Assembly (NCBI GenBank): GCA_030268105.1
Contig: BSDZ01000013.1
Coordinates: 3,639,001-3,703,000 of the forward strand
Reading direction: 5' to 3'
DNA: 64,000 bases
Source: Volvox africanus
Taxonomy: Eukaryota > Chlorophyta > Chlorophyceae > Chlamydomonadales > Volvocaceae
The notes beneath the pieces are model-generated. The model searched no databases and was not told the DNA's origin. It worked only from the letters and a program-made list of their open reading frames with translations. Positions 13,001-23,421 of this stretch are shown piece by piece. How positions within the stretch are numbered: position 1 is the stretch's first letter; each line of letters opens with the position of its first letter. Both the position numbers and the translations under genes were made by a program.

Positions 13001-16000
13001 TGTGTCTTTCTGTATTCAGGACGACGAAATCTATCCCAGTTCCCACCGATCTACCTGCCCTCATCACCACATCCGGCTGCTGCCGGATTTACGGTCTGGT
13101 CGGCTATGGCGACTATGCAGGATATTCTAATTACGATGATTTCGCTTTTAGCACCCAGTACGTTGCTGGTGCCCCAACATCTATTCTAGTGGACGCGCTG
13201 CCTTTCATGCTCGCCGATCGGGCGAAATCTCCTGGGGTAGGCCATCTTGCCGCCATAAAAGCACACAAGTCAACTAATCGCTGTGCAATTCGTATTAATC
13301 TCTATGTACTAATGGTATCCATGATATTAGGCCCTGCCTGCCTGCCTGCCTGCCTGCAAGTAGGTTTTCGCTTAATTAATATTACCCTCGCCTCTAATTC
13401 ATTTGCTAGATAGACAGTAGTATCGCAGTCATTATGCGCCTAATCAGACAAGCAAGCGTCCGTACTGTACGTCCTAAATCAGCGACCACATATGTATGCT
13501 GCTGGTACTCACATGTATAGATATGGAACTAGTCATGCGTGTCTGTCTGCTGCTAGCTGCTGCTGCTGTCGCTCTCATGCCCCTGCTCGCCGTGATTTAT
13601 GACTCGACCCCTCGGTTCCCCCCTTCCCTACCACCTTCCTATTTAATGTGCATGCCAACATCTGAACGCACGTCTTTCTGTCAGACCTATGCGTACTTCT
13701 TCGTGCCCGCGCTCAGCCTCCGTGGAAATCCCCTCAGCTGCGCCATAAATCGTGCAATCGCTTTCACTGCCCCTGTAAGTAGTCATTGGATGCGGTCTTG
13801 AACGGTAACCAGGTATAGCTTCTTTGTTTATCGTTGTATTTATGAAAGCCAGTAGCTCAGTGCTTTTTATGATAGTTGATAATAGGCACGCGCTCGCTTT
13901 GTTAGTCTCTTTATCATCCTAGTTCCAGGATTAATCCCATCTCAGAATGGGGTAATAATTCCTTGACTGTCAGAGGGTGGATGTGCCCCCGATGTTGATG
14001 GATGGTGAGGACCCCAGTTGTAGTGACTTGCGAGCCGACCAGGAGTGTAGTTGAGGTCGCCGTCGGTCCGGCAGATTCCACTGGATGCTGGCGGTGGGTG
14101 CTGAACCACCTACCGAGAAAAGTGATTCACTGATTTCGGAGCAGTCAAGATGGGTGAACGGATGAGGGTGTCCCGAAAACACAATAGGGTAGGGTAGGGA
14201 TGTCAGGTAGCGGCCACGGGTGAAGCAAAGCCCCCCTATCTCCCCAATCCAGTTTTGCTTCACCCGTGGCAGTCCCTACCTTCCTCTGTATTTCGGGACA
14301 CCGTCATCCGTTCACCCATTTTGACTGCTCCGAAATCAGTGAATCACTTTTCTCGGTAGGTGGTTCAGCACCCACCGCCAGCTTCCAGTGGAATCTGTCG
14401 GATCGACGGCGACCTCAACTACACTCCTGGTCGGCTCGCAAGTCACTACAACTGGGGTCCTCACCATCCATCAACATCGGGGGCACATCCACCCTCTGAC
14501 AGTCGAGGAATTATTACCCCATTCTGAGATGGGATTGATCCTGGAACATCCATGGTCAAAGTGTCGTACCATAACAGATATCCCCAGATCTGCACATGTA
14601 CATACGTAGCTAGATGCGTTGTAAAGTATGGCGTTACAGATACATGTACATAACCAATCATTGGAAATAGCTCAACGTACATGCCTTATTACTTCATGAC
14701 AGGCGTATATGTTTGGTAGACGGACAGCTGCTGGTAGAATAGAAAGCAGGCTTTCATAGTAAGCTCTGCTCTGGTAGGTGTGGGGATAACGAGCACCCAC
14801 ACTTAGCCCGCTTCAATCACTTGCTAAATATGCGCATACATCTTCTTGGGCCCACGTGTTGCAGACCGAGCTCACTGCATCTGCTGTCACCGGAGGTTGC
14901 AAGTACGTGTTCCTCCCTAGCATACACACAAATAGGGGTGGATATGTACGAAGATAGGGTTGACCATGTTTGACTAAATTTTGTCGGTCCTGGGATTGAC
15001 TGAATAATGGATGGAGACCCTGCCTGCCTGCCTGTATACGGGGACTAAGCTCGTACTTCTATCCAGAAGTACGAATGGGCAGCACTGCCGTGTTATATAT
15101 TTGCCTCATACTTCATCATCACCTGCATATATTGCCGTGAATCTACATCAGCCCAACCCTCCACGTGCACGCGTTGCTTGTCAAAGGTTTTCCTCGAGCA
15201 TCGCGTGCCTACGCCATACGTAATGCATGTACGCAGTATTGGCTGGAACAACAACAAGTACTCGTACAATGTCACAGCACCTGTCGGGCTGCGCATCACC
15301 GATACTGTGACTGGGCAGTACAATGACCTCACGTTTCTCGTGGTATGTATGAATACGTCCGTGCGGGGAAAGGCATGATCACGAACACGCTTATGGAAAG
15401 CCATGCTTATTCATTAGGAACGAAACAGTTGATAATCAAGCCGGGCTAGGTGTAGGAGTGGTATCTAGGTGATATCGACACTTCAGCCATATTTGGTTCC
15501 AAAAGTGCCAAGTTTCACAATATTTCAATCTGAGCTAACGGTCTTTGACAAATGGTAACAGAGGGTGCAATAGTGCGTGATGTCGGGGAGTGAGTTCCCC
15601 CATTTCAATCCTCCCCACCCTGCAGCAAGCATCCTCGGGCGCCCCTGGCACCCCGTAGGTCAGCTTGTGCCTTGCACCCGACAGATGGGGTTCACTTGTT
15701 TTCCCCGCACTACCGTCCATTTTCTATGTTCCAACGACGGGTCGTAACCCTGACGCAGCGCCAGCCCGGATATCCACCATAGGCCAGACGAGATTCATGC
15801 GCATCCTGTCGCGTTTGCATCAACCTTTGTATGTTAGTCGGGGTTGGACCCGCGGATCTTGGGTCAGTCCTATATATTCGCATCACTGTAACACAGGGCG
15901 CATAAGCGCGTGATGCCGGGGTCCAAGTTCCCCCGTTACACCATTCCCTCGGACAACCAGAGTTTTTTTCCTGCAACCAATTACTTTTTTGTAGCCATAA

Positions 16001-18778
16001 ACGTTTTTGGACTTCAGAAGCAGTAACTAGGAAAATTGGTCGGGGTTCGGGCTGCGAGTTACTTGTGATGGATGGTACAATCCTGGTGTACGATACTGCA
16101 CCAGGATGTATGGGTAACTAATGGTCCAAGATGACCAATATTTGAAAGCCATTTTATGGGGCAACATCTGCAGGTATACTTATTTGAGTATAATGATTGT
16201 ATTGAGGGGATTTCAGCTATTAGCCCTGATCCAAGGGCCCCTCCCACTGCTGGGGCACCAGGCCTTTAGGCCCGCTAGATTTCTCAGCAGAGGCAGTTTT
16301 GCTTGAAAAACTTATAAAATATTATATGCGAATGATGCTGTGAAGCCCCCTGAAGCTGTTGCTCTTCCAAAGACAAAAGATCAAATTGCTAAGTCAGTTC
16401 ATAGTCAATGGCAAGCAGTTCCATCAGGCCGGTCCTCTGCATGTTATGCACGTATGCCCAGGACTAGTTGACGTTCAGCACATTTCCGTACACAGAGACA
16501 ATTTCCAGTTTTCCACCCGGTGACGTGGTGAGCAGCCACTACAAGTGGATACATGCAGAGCAATAGTGAGAGGGAGCCATCCAATAAGTGAACCTTCTAA
16601 GAGCTGATAAGGCAAGATGGTATTTAGGGGTTTTCATGCACTGAGGGAGCTCAAAAGTCCCCTTAGTCTTCTTAGCCATAGAAAGTTTGTAGCCACCGTA
16701 ACAGAAAAGCATTTTTTCGTTGCTTGACCTGTATCCAAATATGAACAAAACACTGTTGACAACCATCTGCCCCACATATGGCACGCAACGACAAGTGCTT
16801 AAGCAAAGCGGTTAAGCTGAAATAAATATATTTAACTCCTCTGTTTAACCATAAACTACGCACCCTCTTTAAAGCAAAATTAATACGAACAAGTTTCACA
16901 GTCTATGATTGTCCCAGCCCGCAGTCAGGCCATTGCCTCCTGCACCCTATCCTATATAAGCATAGGATATTTTAGCATAGTTTACGAATATACACTTATC
17001 ATGAGTTGCATATTAACTGCAAAGTTGTGAAACTCAACAAATTGCGTGTGTGCCGTGGTATTGTTATGTGTTCATTCACTCGCTGTCATTTGTGACTGTA
17101 TAATGAAAGCAGGTTTTTCGATGACGGCTTCTTACCCTCTGCCCCTGACGAGACGGCGAAATTTTATTAAAATTGAAGGGACTAGAGCCATCCCGCCGCC
17201 GATATTATTAAGGCTAGATAGGCACGGTTGCTGCAACTTGGGACGGGGCTCATTTGTGTTGTATATCGAGTTCTCCGCCATTACTCTCCTCCTCCACAGT
17301 GTGTAGTTTCCTGGGGTATCTAAGGCTAATATGTAAGATGATCAGGAAACTGGACATCTTCTGATCGGGCCTAATCAGGTTGGCGGATATTAATCCACAT
17401 ACAAAGATACAACACAGTGCTCCGTCCTGTTAGATATAGAAATTAAACCAACATACGTGCGTAAGGCCACCACCCGTCGCAATAATACCACAAACCAAGT
17501 TTGTAGTATACCCATAAATCGGTTGCACAAGCAAACCGCACACACTGTAGTCGTACATGTACAGCACACACCAGCACAATATCAAGGTGCAGAAGCACCC
17601 TGTCAGCATCTTGAGAGGCCTTTGCGGCTCTCAACTACTAAACTCATTTGCAGCGTCCAATCTAGTAGTAATTGTTGTCTGCGCTGCTATCAAAAAGGCC
17701 ACTCGGTTAGGATGCTGTGTGCGTGTGTTGCATCATGCATGTCGTACGTGAGTAACCAAAGGGCTTGTGAGTGAGTTTGTGCGTCAGACCAGGAATCTTA
17801 ATCATATATGCATGACACCATAGTGTGCATATAGCACATAATATTTCGTTGTGTTTCGTTGTGCGTGCAGTAGCACACTGTGCAACTGTCTAAATACGAC
17901 ATATGTACAGCACAGCGTTTAACTATTCACTGGAGCCGACCCGGGTTGGTAAAGGATCTGCAGGCGCCCCAGTAGTGAGAATAAAGATGTAGGATTTCCG
18001 GCAACGAACGGCTTCAGTCGTGTCCTTGTCCACCTTCCCTGACAGACCCTTCACTGGACCCTTCAACAGTTAAATGGGTCACCTGGGTAGGGTAGGAAGT
18101 TTGGACTCATGGTCCCTGCGGGGAGCCTTGTGGTACCGCGGGGTAGGCTTGATACCCATCTTAAGTAGGTGGTCCAATTGGGACTGGCACGTGGATAGGG
18201 TCCGCAGAGAGCAGACGAATGTGCGAAATCAAACAGCCCAGCAGTGAACCCTAGGGGCCTCATAATGATGGGGTGCACGTGCCCAATGGTGTATTATTAC
18301 TATTATTATGGTTACTCCGCCCTTGCGGGCTGGCGTGTATTATGGGAATCTCCGGGATTTTAACCGAATGGGCACGCATACCTCAGCGTCTTCATCTGAG
18401 GCCGCTAGAGATCACCTGTTTTTTGGTTACGCAGAGTTTCCTACTCTCTACGGCCCCTATCCATGTGCCAGTCCCTTCGGACCTACTGGCATTTAGGTGG
18501 GTGTCAAACCACCCCGCACCATCAGCCCAGTTACCGGTCTCAGATGCGCACAGGCTATGCATTTTACCCTCTGTGGACTCGGACCCAACTCCGTAGATTT
18601 GGGGAATCCAAGCTGCATTCCCCCTACGCCATTTGGCCCCGACCCAGAATCGAACTGGCGACTTATTGATCGCTAGCCCGGATCAGTAGGGAATGGCCTC
18701 GAGAGGCGGATTGACCAATATGTACAAATACCCCCCGGGGTTCCTGAGCATAACACACGCCAGCCTAAGGGGCGGAAT

Positions 18779-18822
<44 letters not shown>

Positions 18823-19789
18823 TAATAATAGTAATGATAATAATAGTAATGATAATAATGATAATTTGTTGGCCCTGGTGGAGAGCGTATTTCCTTGTAC
18901 TCCATGCATGCAACGTTTCCCTTACCTAACCTGTGTATTATTCGCCCCATCCCCCACATAAACATACATCACTATTCGCTCCACACTCACCCCAACTCCA
19001 CGCACCCACAGACGATGATTGATACCAGCCTTGCGCCATCGGTGGTCGGAGCCACATGTAACGGCGTGGCGCTGCCGCAGACCGGAAGCAGCATCAGCAT
19101 TACGATCGGAGTTCAGATCCAGGTATGTACGTGATGTGCATCTGATGGTGACATCTGTTGTCTGCATATTGCTGCTGATCACAGTTGAGGACGCTGAATG
19201 CGTGTATGTGCTCTTTCCTCGCATGTACACTCATATGTAGTTTCTTTGCACGTATGCGGTTGTATGTGGGCTTAATATGTATCCTCGCCATGCTCATCAC
19301 CCAAATGATGGCAGTTGATCCGTTTGGTACTAAACGGCGAATACCTTATCTTTCGGTACACTTCACAAAATTAAATGTAAAGGAGGTATGAACGTATTTA
19401 TGCTTCGACATTACGTTGCGGGGCCTACCTATCCACGTGGTTTATTTAAAATGTTTTATTACTATGGTGACAGGCTGGAACCAACATATCGTATTATCCT
19501 GATCTATATATTAGGTTATCTATCTATCTACAGCAATTAATACTCAAGATAGATGACTAGTGCGTAGGGATATGCGTCCTAGCTATCTACATATATCCGA
19601 TCTATGTACAATATACATACAAACATGTTCTGAGCGGATGTCGTGTGGCCCGTCTGATACCATGAGAGTGGCCTAGCTAGTAGTAGTGCCCTTATATTAC
19701 GTAATACTTGTTGTGTATGTATGTACGTATGCACATAGCCAGGCAGAGTGAGGCTGCAAGCAACCGAGGAAGTGTTCTCTACATATACA

Positions 19790-19820
<31 letters not shown>

Positions 19821-22031
19821 GCAACAATAATTTCCGTATTGCAAGACAGGCAATATGTTACTATGGTTTAAAAAGGTTTACTCCAAGGAACTCCAGGTTT
19901 TTCTGGGGCTGAACTGCAAAATCTTGTCAACGAAGCGGCACTACTTGCAGCAAGGGCCCGTAAAACATTGTTGAAATGGAAGACCTTGAAATTGATAAAG
20001 ATACGGTATTAATGGGTGTGGAAAGGTAATCGCTTTACATATATATGTGTGCATATATATGTACACACACACAATAAATTAATCGGCAATCATATTGTGC
20101 TACTATATCATATAGCTCTTGATCTTTATGAACACTTGCATTGTCAAGTATTATAACTTGTTTAGGCTTTAGATTTGGGCACAATATTTGTTCAAACCAT
20201 GCTGTAAAAAGTGATTTCGTAGTATTACCCTCATATTCAAAAGGAGCCATAATCTCTTTTGACCCAATATTATAGCCTGCAACAATATTTCTTCTATCAC
20301 TTGCAAAACCAATTTGTTCGGCATAACTACGCTCTCCTTTTAATGACCAGGATGGTCATATATATATTATGCGATTACCTTTCATATATGTATATATATA
20401 TCATTTGCTTATGCCATTCGCCTTTTATAACTTGGAATGAAATATCTGACTACCACGCGGGATTATTGGTGCATCCTTCCGCAGGTAATAATCACTGTCA
20501 TAGACCCCGCTGGGGGCACCCTCACCGCCTCATGCAGTTCGCTGCCTTCCGGTGCTACCCTGACCACCAGACCAGGGAGCAGCGCCTCCTCCGCGACGGT
20601 GACATTCACTTGGACGCCCACAACCTTAAGCAGCGGGGTCACCATCATTGTTATCACCAGTACCAGCTATCTATATACAACTTTCCCATTCAGTTTCTCA
20701 CTCCCACCTCCCCCCCTTCCTCCCTCTCCATCTCCGCCCCCGAGTCCCCCCCTTCCTCCCCCCCTTCCTCCCTCTCCAAAACCACCTACCCCCCGTCCTC
20801 CCTCTCCACTACCACCGAGCCCCCTTCCTCCCTCTCCACTACCACCGAGCCCCCTTCCTCCCTCTCCACTACCACCGAGCCCCCTTCCTCCCTCTCCACT
20901 ACCACCGAGCCCGCGTCCCCCCTCTCCACTACCACCGAGCCCCATTCCTCCATCGCCTCCCCCCCCACCACCACCGCCTCCTTCCTTTAAGTCCCCGCCA
21001 CCATCGCCGCCCACCCCACCACCGCCACCCCCATCCCCTCCTCCCATCGCACCTCCGCAACCACCTTCACCCTCGCCGCCACCGCCTTCTCCTTCCCCAC
21101 CAAGTCCATCACCACCACCACCTTCTCCCCCGCCCAGCCCCACACCACCTTCACCATCGCCTCCCCCACCATCACCATCGCCTCCCCCACCATCACCATC
21201 GCCTCCCCCACCATCACCATTGCCTCCACCGCCATCGCCTCCACCGCTGAAGCCCCCTCCTTCCCCCTCCCTCCTTAAACCTCCGTCACCATCACCCCCT
21301 CCTAAGCCTCCTGTCCCCAAGCCTCCTCCACCACCTCCCCCTACCCCCCCCCTACCCCCCCCGCCTAGCAACGCCCTTTTCGTGAACTTGTTCCAGTTCC
21401 CCAGCGACTGCATCCTCGGGCGTGACGTATCCCAGTCCCCAGTCCGAATGTCGTCCCCCCGGGGCCCCTTCAATGTCACCGCTAGCACCGCCACCTACTG
21501 CTTCAACATCACCACCAACGCCTCCTTGGTTGGCCCCAGTTCAGAGTGCAAGTTTATGAACACGGTGCGAAAACTCCATTTGATCATCGGTAAGTATTTG
21601 TATAGTACTATATATATATTGTATGTGTGTGTGCAGTTCTTACGGATCGATTGCTTGCTTGTATAAACAAATACGTGTCTCGTACAGAGTGTCTTATTTA
21701 CACACACACATCTATGTGTTGCATCCATGTTGCAGGTGCCGACTGTGTCTCAGAATACAACCGGAGGGGTAACAAGTTGACAATTACTATAAACGGATTC
21801 TCATTTAACACCGCAATCACTCCGGCTCAGTTCAGCGGTACGGCTTGCGGCCTGCTGACGGTTAAGCGCATCAACGACTTCATCAACACCATCCCGAGTG
21901 ATGGTATGTACGTATGTCTGCCTCTGGACAGGGCGAGCAAATGCAACAGACCCTCCACCCTGTGCTTCGGCCCCACCTGCGTGTACCAGCTAAGCGATGA
22001 CATGGGGTGCTGCCCCACTTCAGAATGCTGA
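10090..22031 (+). CDS. Ig-like/pherophorin extracellular matrix protein, about 10 exons
   Basis: Proposed exons: 10090-10283, 10592-10720, 13020-13168, 13557-13591, 13685-13774, 14865-14902, 15237-15342, 19012-19122, 20485-21589, 21736-22031. Phases agree throughout and sum to 750 codons plus stop; the 35-nt exon and the donor at 13168 are the weakest calls. A hydrophobic signal sequence opens the protein. Exons 2-8 hold an extracellular module with a [10 protein letters not shown] motif and a MPLLA/FFVPAL segment, as in chlamydomonad Ig-like (He_PIG-type) repeats. Exon 9 begins [11 protein letters not shown]...LPSGATL...FTWTPT, then carries a Pro/Ser rod (residues about 356-578). Residues 579-750 form a Cys-rich pherophorin (DUF3707-like) domain with [10 protein letters not shown] and a CCPTSEC end. 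Pherophorins are secreted cell-wall and matrix glycoproteins whose rods are hydroxylated and glycosylated. Most pherophorins carry pherophorin domains on both sides of the rod; here the N-terminal one is replaced. Confidence 0.8.
11758..11998 (+). repeat. G-rich minisatellite followed by TG-rich microsatellite
   Basis: About 125 bp of imperfect GGGGGACGNGGGATG-type units (11758-11882) runs into a TGTGCG/TGTGTG tract (about 11920-11998). It lies in intron 2 of the pherophorin gene. G runs on the plus strand could form G-quadruplexes. A flanking inverted pair (GCGAACGTGAACG near 11618 against CGTTCACGTTAGCGTTCGC near 11730) brackets its left side. Confidence 0.7.
12450..12885 (+). repeat. dispersed repeat R1, copy 2
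   Basis: It matches copy 3 (17930-18272) almost base for base over its right half: ACTCATGGTCCCTGCGGGG, GGTACCGCGGGGTAGGC, then CCTCATAATGATGGGGTGCA. The right terminal block seen in copy 1 is absent. It sits in intron 2 of the pherophorin gene. Confidence 0.8.
13922..14547. repeat. long inverted repeat (palindrome), arms of 309 and 295 bp
   Basis: The left arm (13922-14230) and right arm (14253-14547) are reverse complements with a 22-bp spacer. Outer ends carry CCAGGATTAATCCCATCTCAG and its inverse. Inner ends carry TTTGCTTCACCCGTGG. Both arms translate to nearly the same peptide because of the inversion, so those open frames are not independent evidence of a gene. The structure lies in intron 5 of the pherophorin gene. 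A single related arm occurs at 26405-26684. Confidence 0.88.
17302..17387 (+). mobile_element. mini-element M100, partial copy
   Basis: It begins TGTAGTTTCCTGGGGTATCT and later reads CATCTTCTGATCGGGCCT. It matches the 100-bp insertion at 52308-52407 and the inverted copy at 23324-23421. The right end is degraded. It is within pherophorin intron 7. Confidence 0.6.
17550..17645 (+). repeat. short dispersed repeat R3, copy 1
   Basis: It shares GTCGTACA, AGGTGCAGAA, CACC and AGGCCTTTGCGGCTCTCAAC with 22885-22985. Origin is unknown. Confidence 0.6.
17930..18272 (+). repeat. dispersed repeat R1, copy 3
   Basis: Near-identical to copy 2 over the last 180 bp. It lies 38 bp left of an inverted relative (18311-18781), forming a head-to-head pair in pherophorin intron 7. 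Confidence 0.8.
18311..18781 (-). mobile_element. R1-related element with terminal inverted repeats
   Basis: The left end reads GTTACTCCGCCC then GGGCTGGCGTGTATTATG. The right end, inverted, reads GTTATTCCGCCCC then AGGCTGGCGTGTGTTATG. The left 250 bp is an inverted, diverged R1 copy. Flanks are trinucleotide tracts (ATT type left, AAC/AGC type right), so no target duplication can be recognised. It carries no transposase and would be a nonautonomous element. Confidence 0.6.
18782..18866. repeat. compound trinucleotide array
   Basis: AAC/AGC triplets pass into AAT/GAT triplets. A poly-Leu open frame on the other strand is a by-product of this array. Confidence 0.85.
19788..19820. repeat. TA microsatellite
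   Basis: An ATATGTATATA... tract next to the bacterial-type insert in pherophorin intron 8. Related TATATG tracts also lie at about 20036-20060 and 20354-20404, around the transposase fragment. Confidence 0.85.
19881..20030 (+). pseudogene. ftsH: FtsH AAA+ metalloprotease fragment, frameshifted
   Basis: The frame reads [19 protein letters not shown] and continues LLAARARK. After a frameshift near 19961 the adjacent frame gives [20 protein letters not shown] up to a stop at about 20029. This is the stretch after the second region of homology in FtsH (consensus [20 protein letters not shown] ... F..AKDKVLMG.ER), the membrane-bound ATP-dependent protease of bacteria and organelles. Only about 50 residues remain; the AAA core and the zinc site are absent. 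It lies in an intron of an unrelated algal gene, is AT-rich, and abuts an IS630-type transposase fragment, so a bacterial rather than plastid source is favoured. It cannot be functional. Confidence 0.85.
20075..20366 (-). pseudogene. IS630/Tc1-mariner superfamily transposase fragment
   Basis: The minus strand translates to [20 protein letters not shown], then [20 protein letters not shown], and a [20 protein letters not shown] block with the second catalytic Asp (DNASVH) of the DDE/D domain. This matches bacterial IS630 transposases, which cut and paste DNA at TA dinucleotides. About 95 residues of some 300 remain. The helix-turn-helix, first Asp and terminal Glu/Asp region are missing, and both ends dissolve into TA/TG microsatellites. 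Codons are AT-rich, unlike the host exon that follows at 20485. It may be an endosymbiont sequence. Confidence 0.85.
20700..21366 (+). repeat. proline-rich rod coding repeats in pherophorin exon 9
   Basis: Pro/Ser codons form [14 protein letters not shown] and similar motifs. From about 20791 to 20940 there are five 30-bp units (CCCCTTCCTCCCTCTCCACT then ACCACCGAGC). Later come CACCATCACCATCGCCTCCC units of about 18 bp. The long glycine-rich open frame on the opposite strand is an artefact of this composition. Confidence 0.9.
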
Positions 22032-22178
22032 TGGGAATGACGTGTAAGGTGATGGTCTGCTGCTGAGTTATGGGCGCGGTGCATACGTGTGACCGGATAG
22101 ATGAACAAATATTTGCCCATGTATTTCGTTGTATCTGCAATTGGCGGTTCGCGTATCTGTTCTATATTTGTACGTGCG

Positions 22179-22183
22179 TGTAA
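22179..22183 (+). terminator. TGTAA polyadenylation signal candidate
   Basis: TGTAA, the chlorophyte polyadenylation motif, lies 148 nt after the pherophorin stop codon. Another TGTAA at 22044-22048 is only 13 nt past the stop and less likely. Confidence 0.45.
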
Positions 22184-22884
22184 GCGGGCAGGTATAAGGT
22201 GCCATGCCTGAGTGCGTCTGTCAATAATTACATGATGAGCTAAACCATATTGATGATATGCTCACGCCTTTAGTATGTTGGTGGTCGTCTATCTTCCAGC
22301 TATTCATCACACAACACAACACAAATGAGAAGGATTGACTTCTCTTTCTAGCGGCAGTAGCATGCTGCTGCCTGCGCCCAATGCGACTACCATACATGAA
22401 GAGTAGAATAAAGTTGTACGTTGCTCTCGCCCAAACATGAGCCGCTCGCTGCTAGAACCAAAAGCGGGCTTTGTTTGCTCCTTTGTTTGCAATGTCGTAT
22501 TTTCCGCATTATGTAGTTTTAAACTTGTAATGAAGGGTCTCAACTAACTCTATGACTGGAAACAAGCTCCAATGGATAACTATTCATTCGTTCCACGTAT
22601 ACGTAATGTGATGAAGCATCACACACACACACTATATAATATTGCGCACGGCCACAGCCCAGGTTTGCTTCCCGAGCTGTGCAAGAGTCCCTTGGCATCT
22701 CTGGCTTGCTCGACAGGCAGGCAGGGCAGGGATGCACGCCGGCGTTGGTTGGCCTCAAGACATCGATCCGTCTGAGAGCTAACCGGAGGTCTATCGACGT
22801 AGGGCGGAACAAAGGCGCATTGTGTCGAGCTTTAGGAAAGCGGTGGAGGCTATTGGAACGGTGGATATACTTATTTCTTCTGTT

Positions 22885-22985
22885 GTAGTAGTCGTACACG
22901 TACGGCAACACTTCCACGATTTAAGGGTGCAGAAACACCATATCAGGATCCCTAAAGGCCTTTGCGGCTCTCAACTACTACACCT
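22885..22985 (+). repeat. short dispersed repeat R3, copy 2
   Basis: Homologous to 17550-17645. The best-conserved part is GGCCTTTGCGGCTCTCAACT. Confidence 0.6.
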
Positions 22986-23323
22986 GTTGCCATGTAAGCA
23001 AGGGTTGAAACTTACCCCTGACATACCCCTGAAACACCAACCGCGAACATTTGGATGGGAATGCATAGCTGCCGGTGATGCCGTATAGATCACTCACAGT
23101 TACGAGCGACCTGCCTATTGATCTAGGCACAAACTGTCAACTTACGACCTCCCTAGATAGGATATGCACAGGGTACATATGAAGCGTAGGGTAAATAACT
23201 CATTTCCTTGGACCTATAAAAAAAGGTAGGTGGGGAATCGATTTCCATAACTGTATGTGCAGGCCACTTTTTTCAGCAGACGGCGGGGTTTGATGGTAAG
23301 TGGTTTGCTGGGCGAGTCACGGG

Positions 23324-23421
23324 TGTTGTATCTCTGTTGTGTCCGCCTACAAAGGCCCAATCGGAAGATGACCATACGTGGTCCATCCTGGACACTACCC
23401 GTAGATATCTCAGACATCACA
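23324..23421 (-). mobile_element. mini-element M100, inverted copy
   Basis: The reverse complement of 52308-52407 over its full length with modest divergence. Shared blocks include GCCTACAAAGGCCC, ATCGGAAGATGACCAT, GTGGTCCA and ACACTACCCGTAGATA. Ends are TGTTGTA and ATCACA. Confidence 0.65.

Noticed and set aside
13970..14499. Two open frames with nearly identical peptides on opposite strands
   Set aside because: The identity is explained by the inverted repeat at the DNA level, not by a duplicated gene.
18640..18690. tRNA-like T arm on the minus strand (CCAGTTCGATTCTGG)
   Set aside because: No matching acceptor stem, D arm or proper anticodon loop could be built; it may be a decayed tRNA-derived repeat at most.
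18673..18965. Poly-Leu and poly-Cys frames
   Set aside because: Produced by trinucleotide repeats.
20667..21494. Long glycine-rich minus-strand open frame
   Set aside because: It is the complement of the proline-rich rod of the pherophorin; CCN codons read backwards as GGN.
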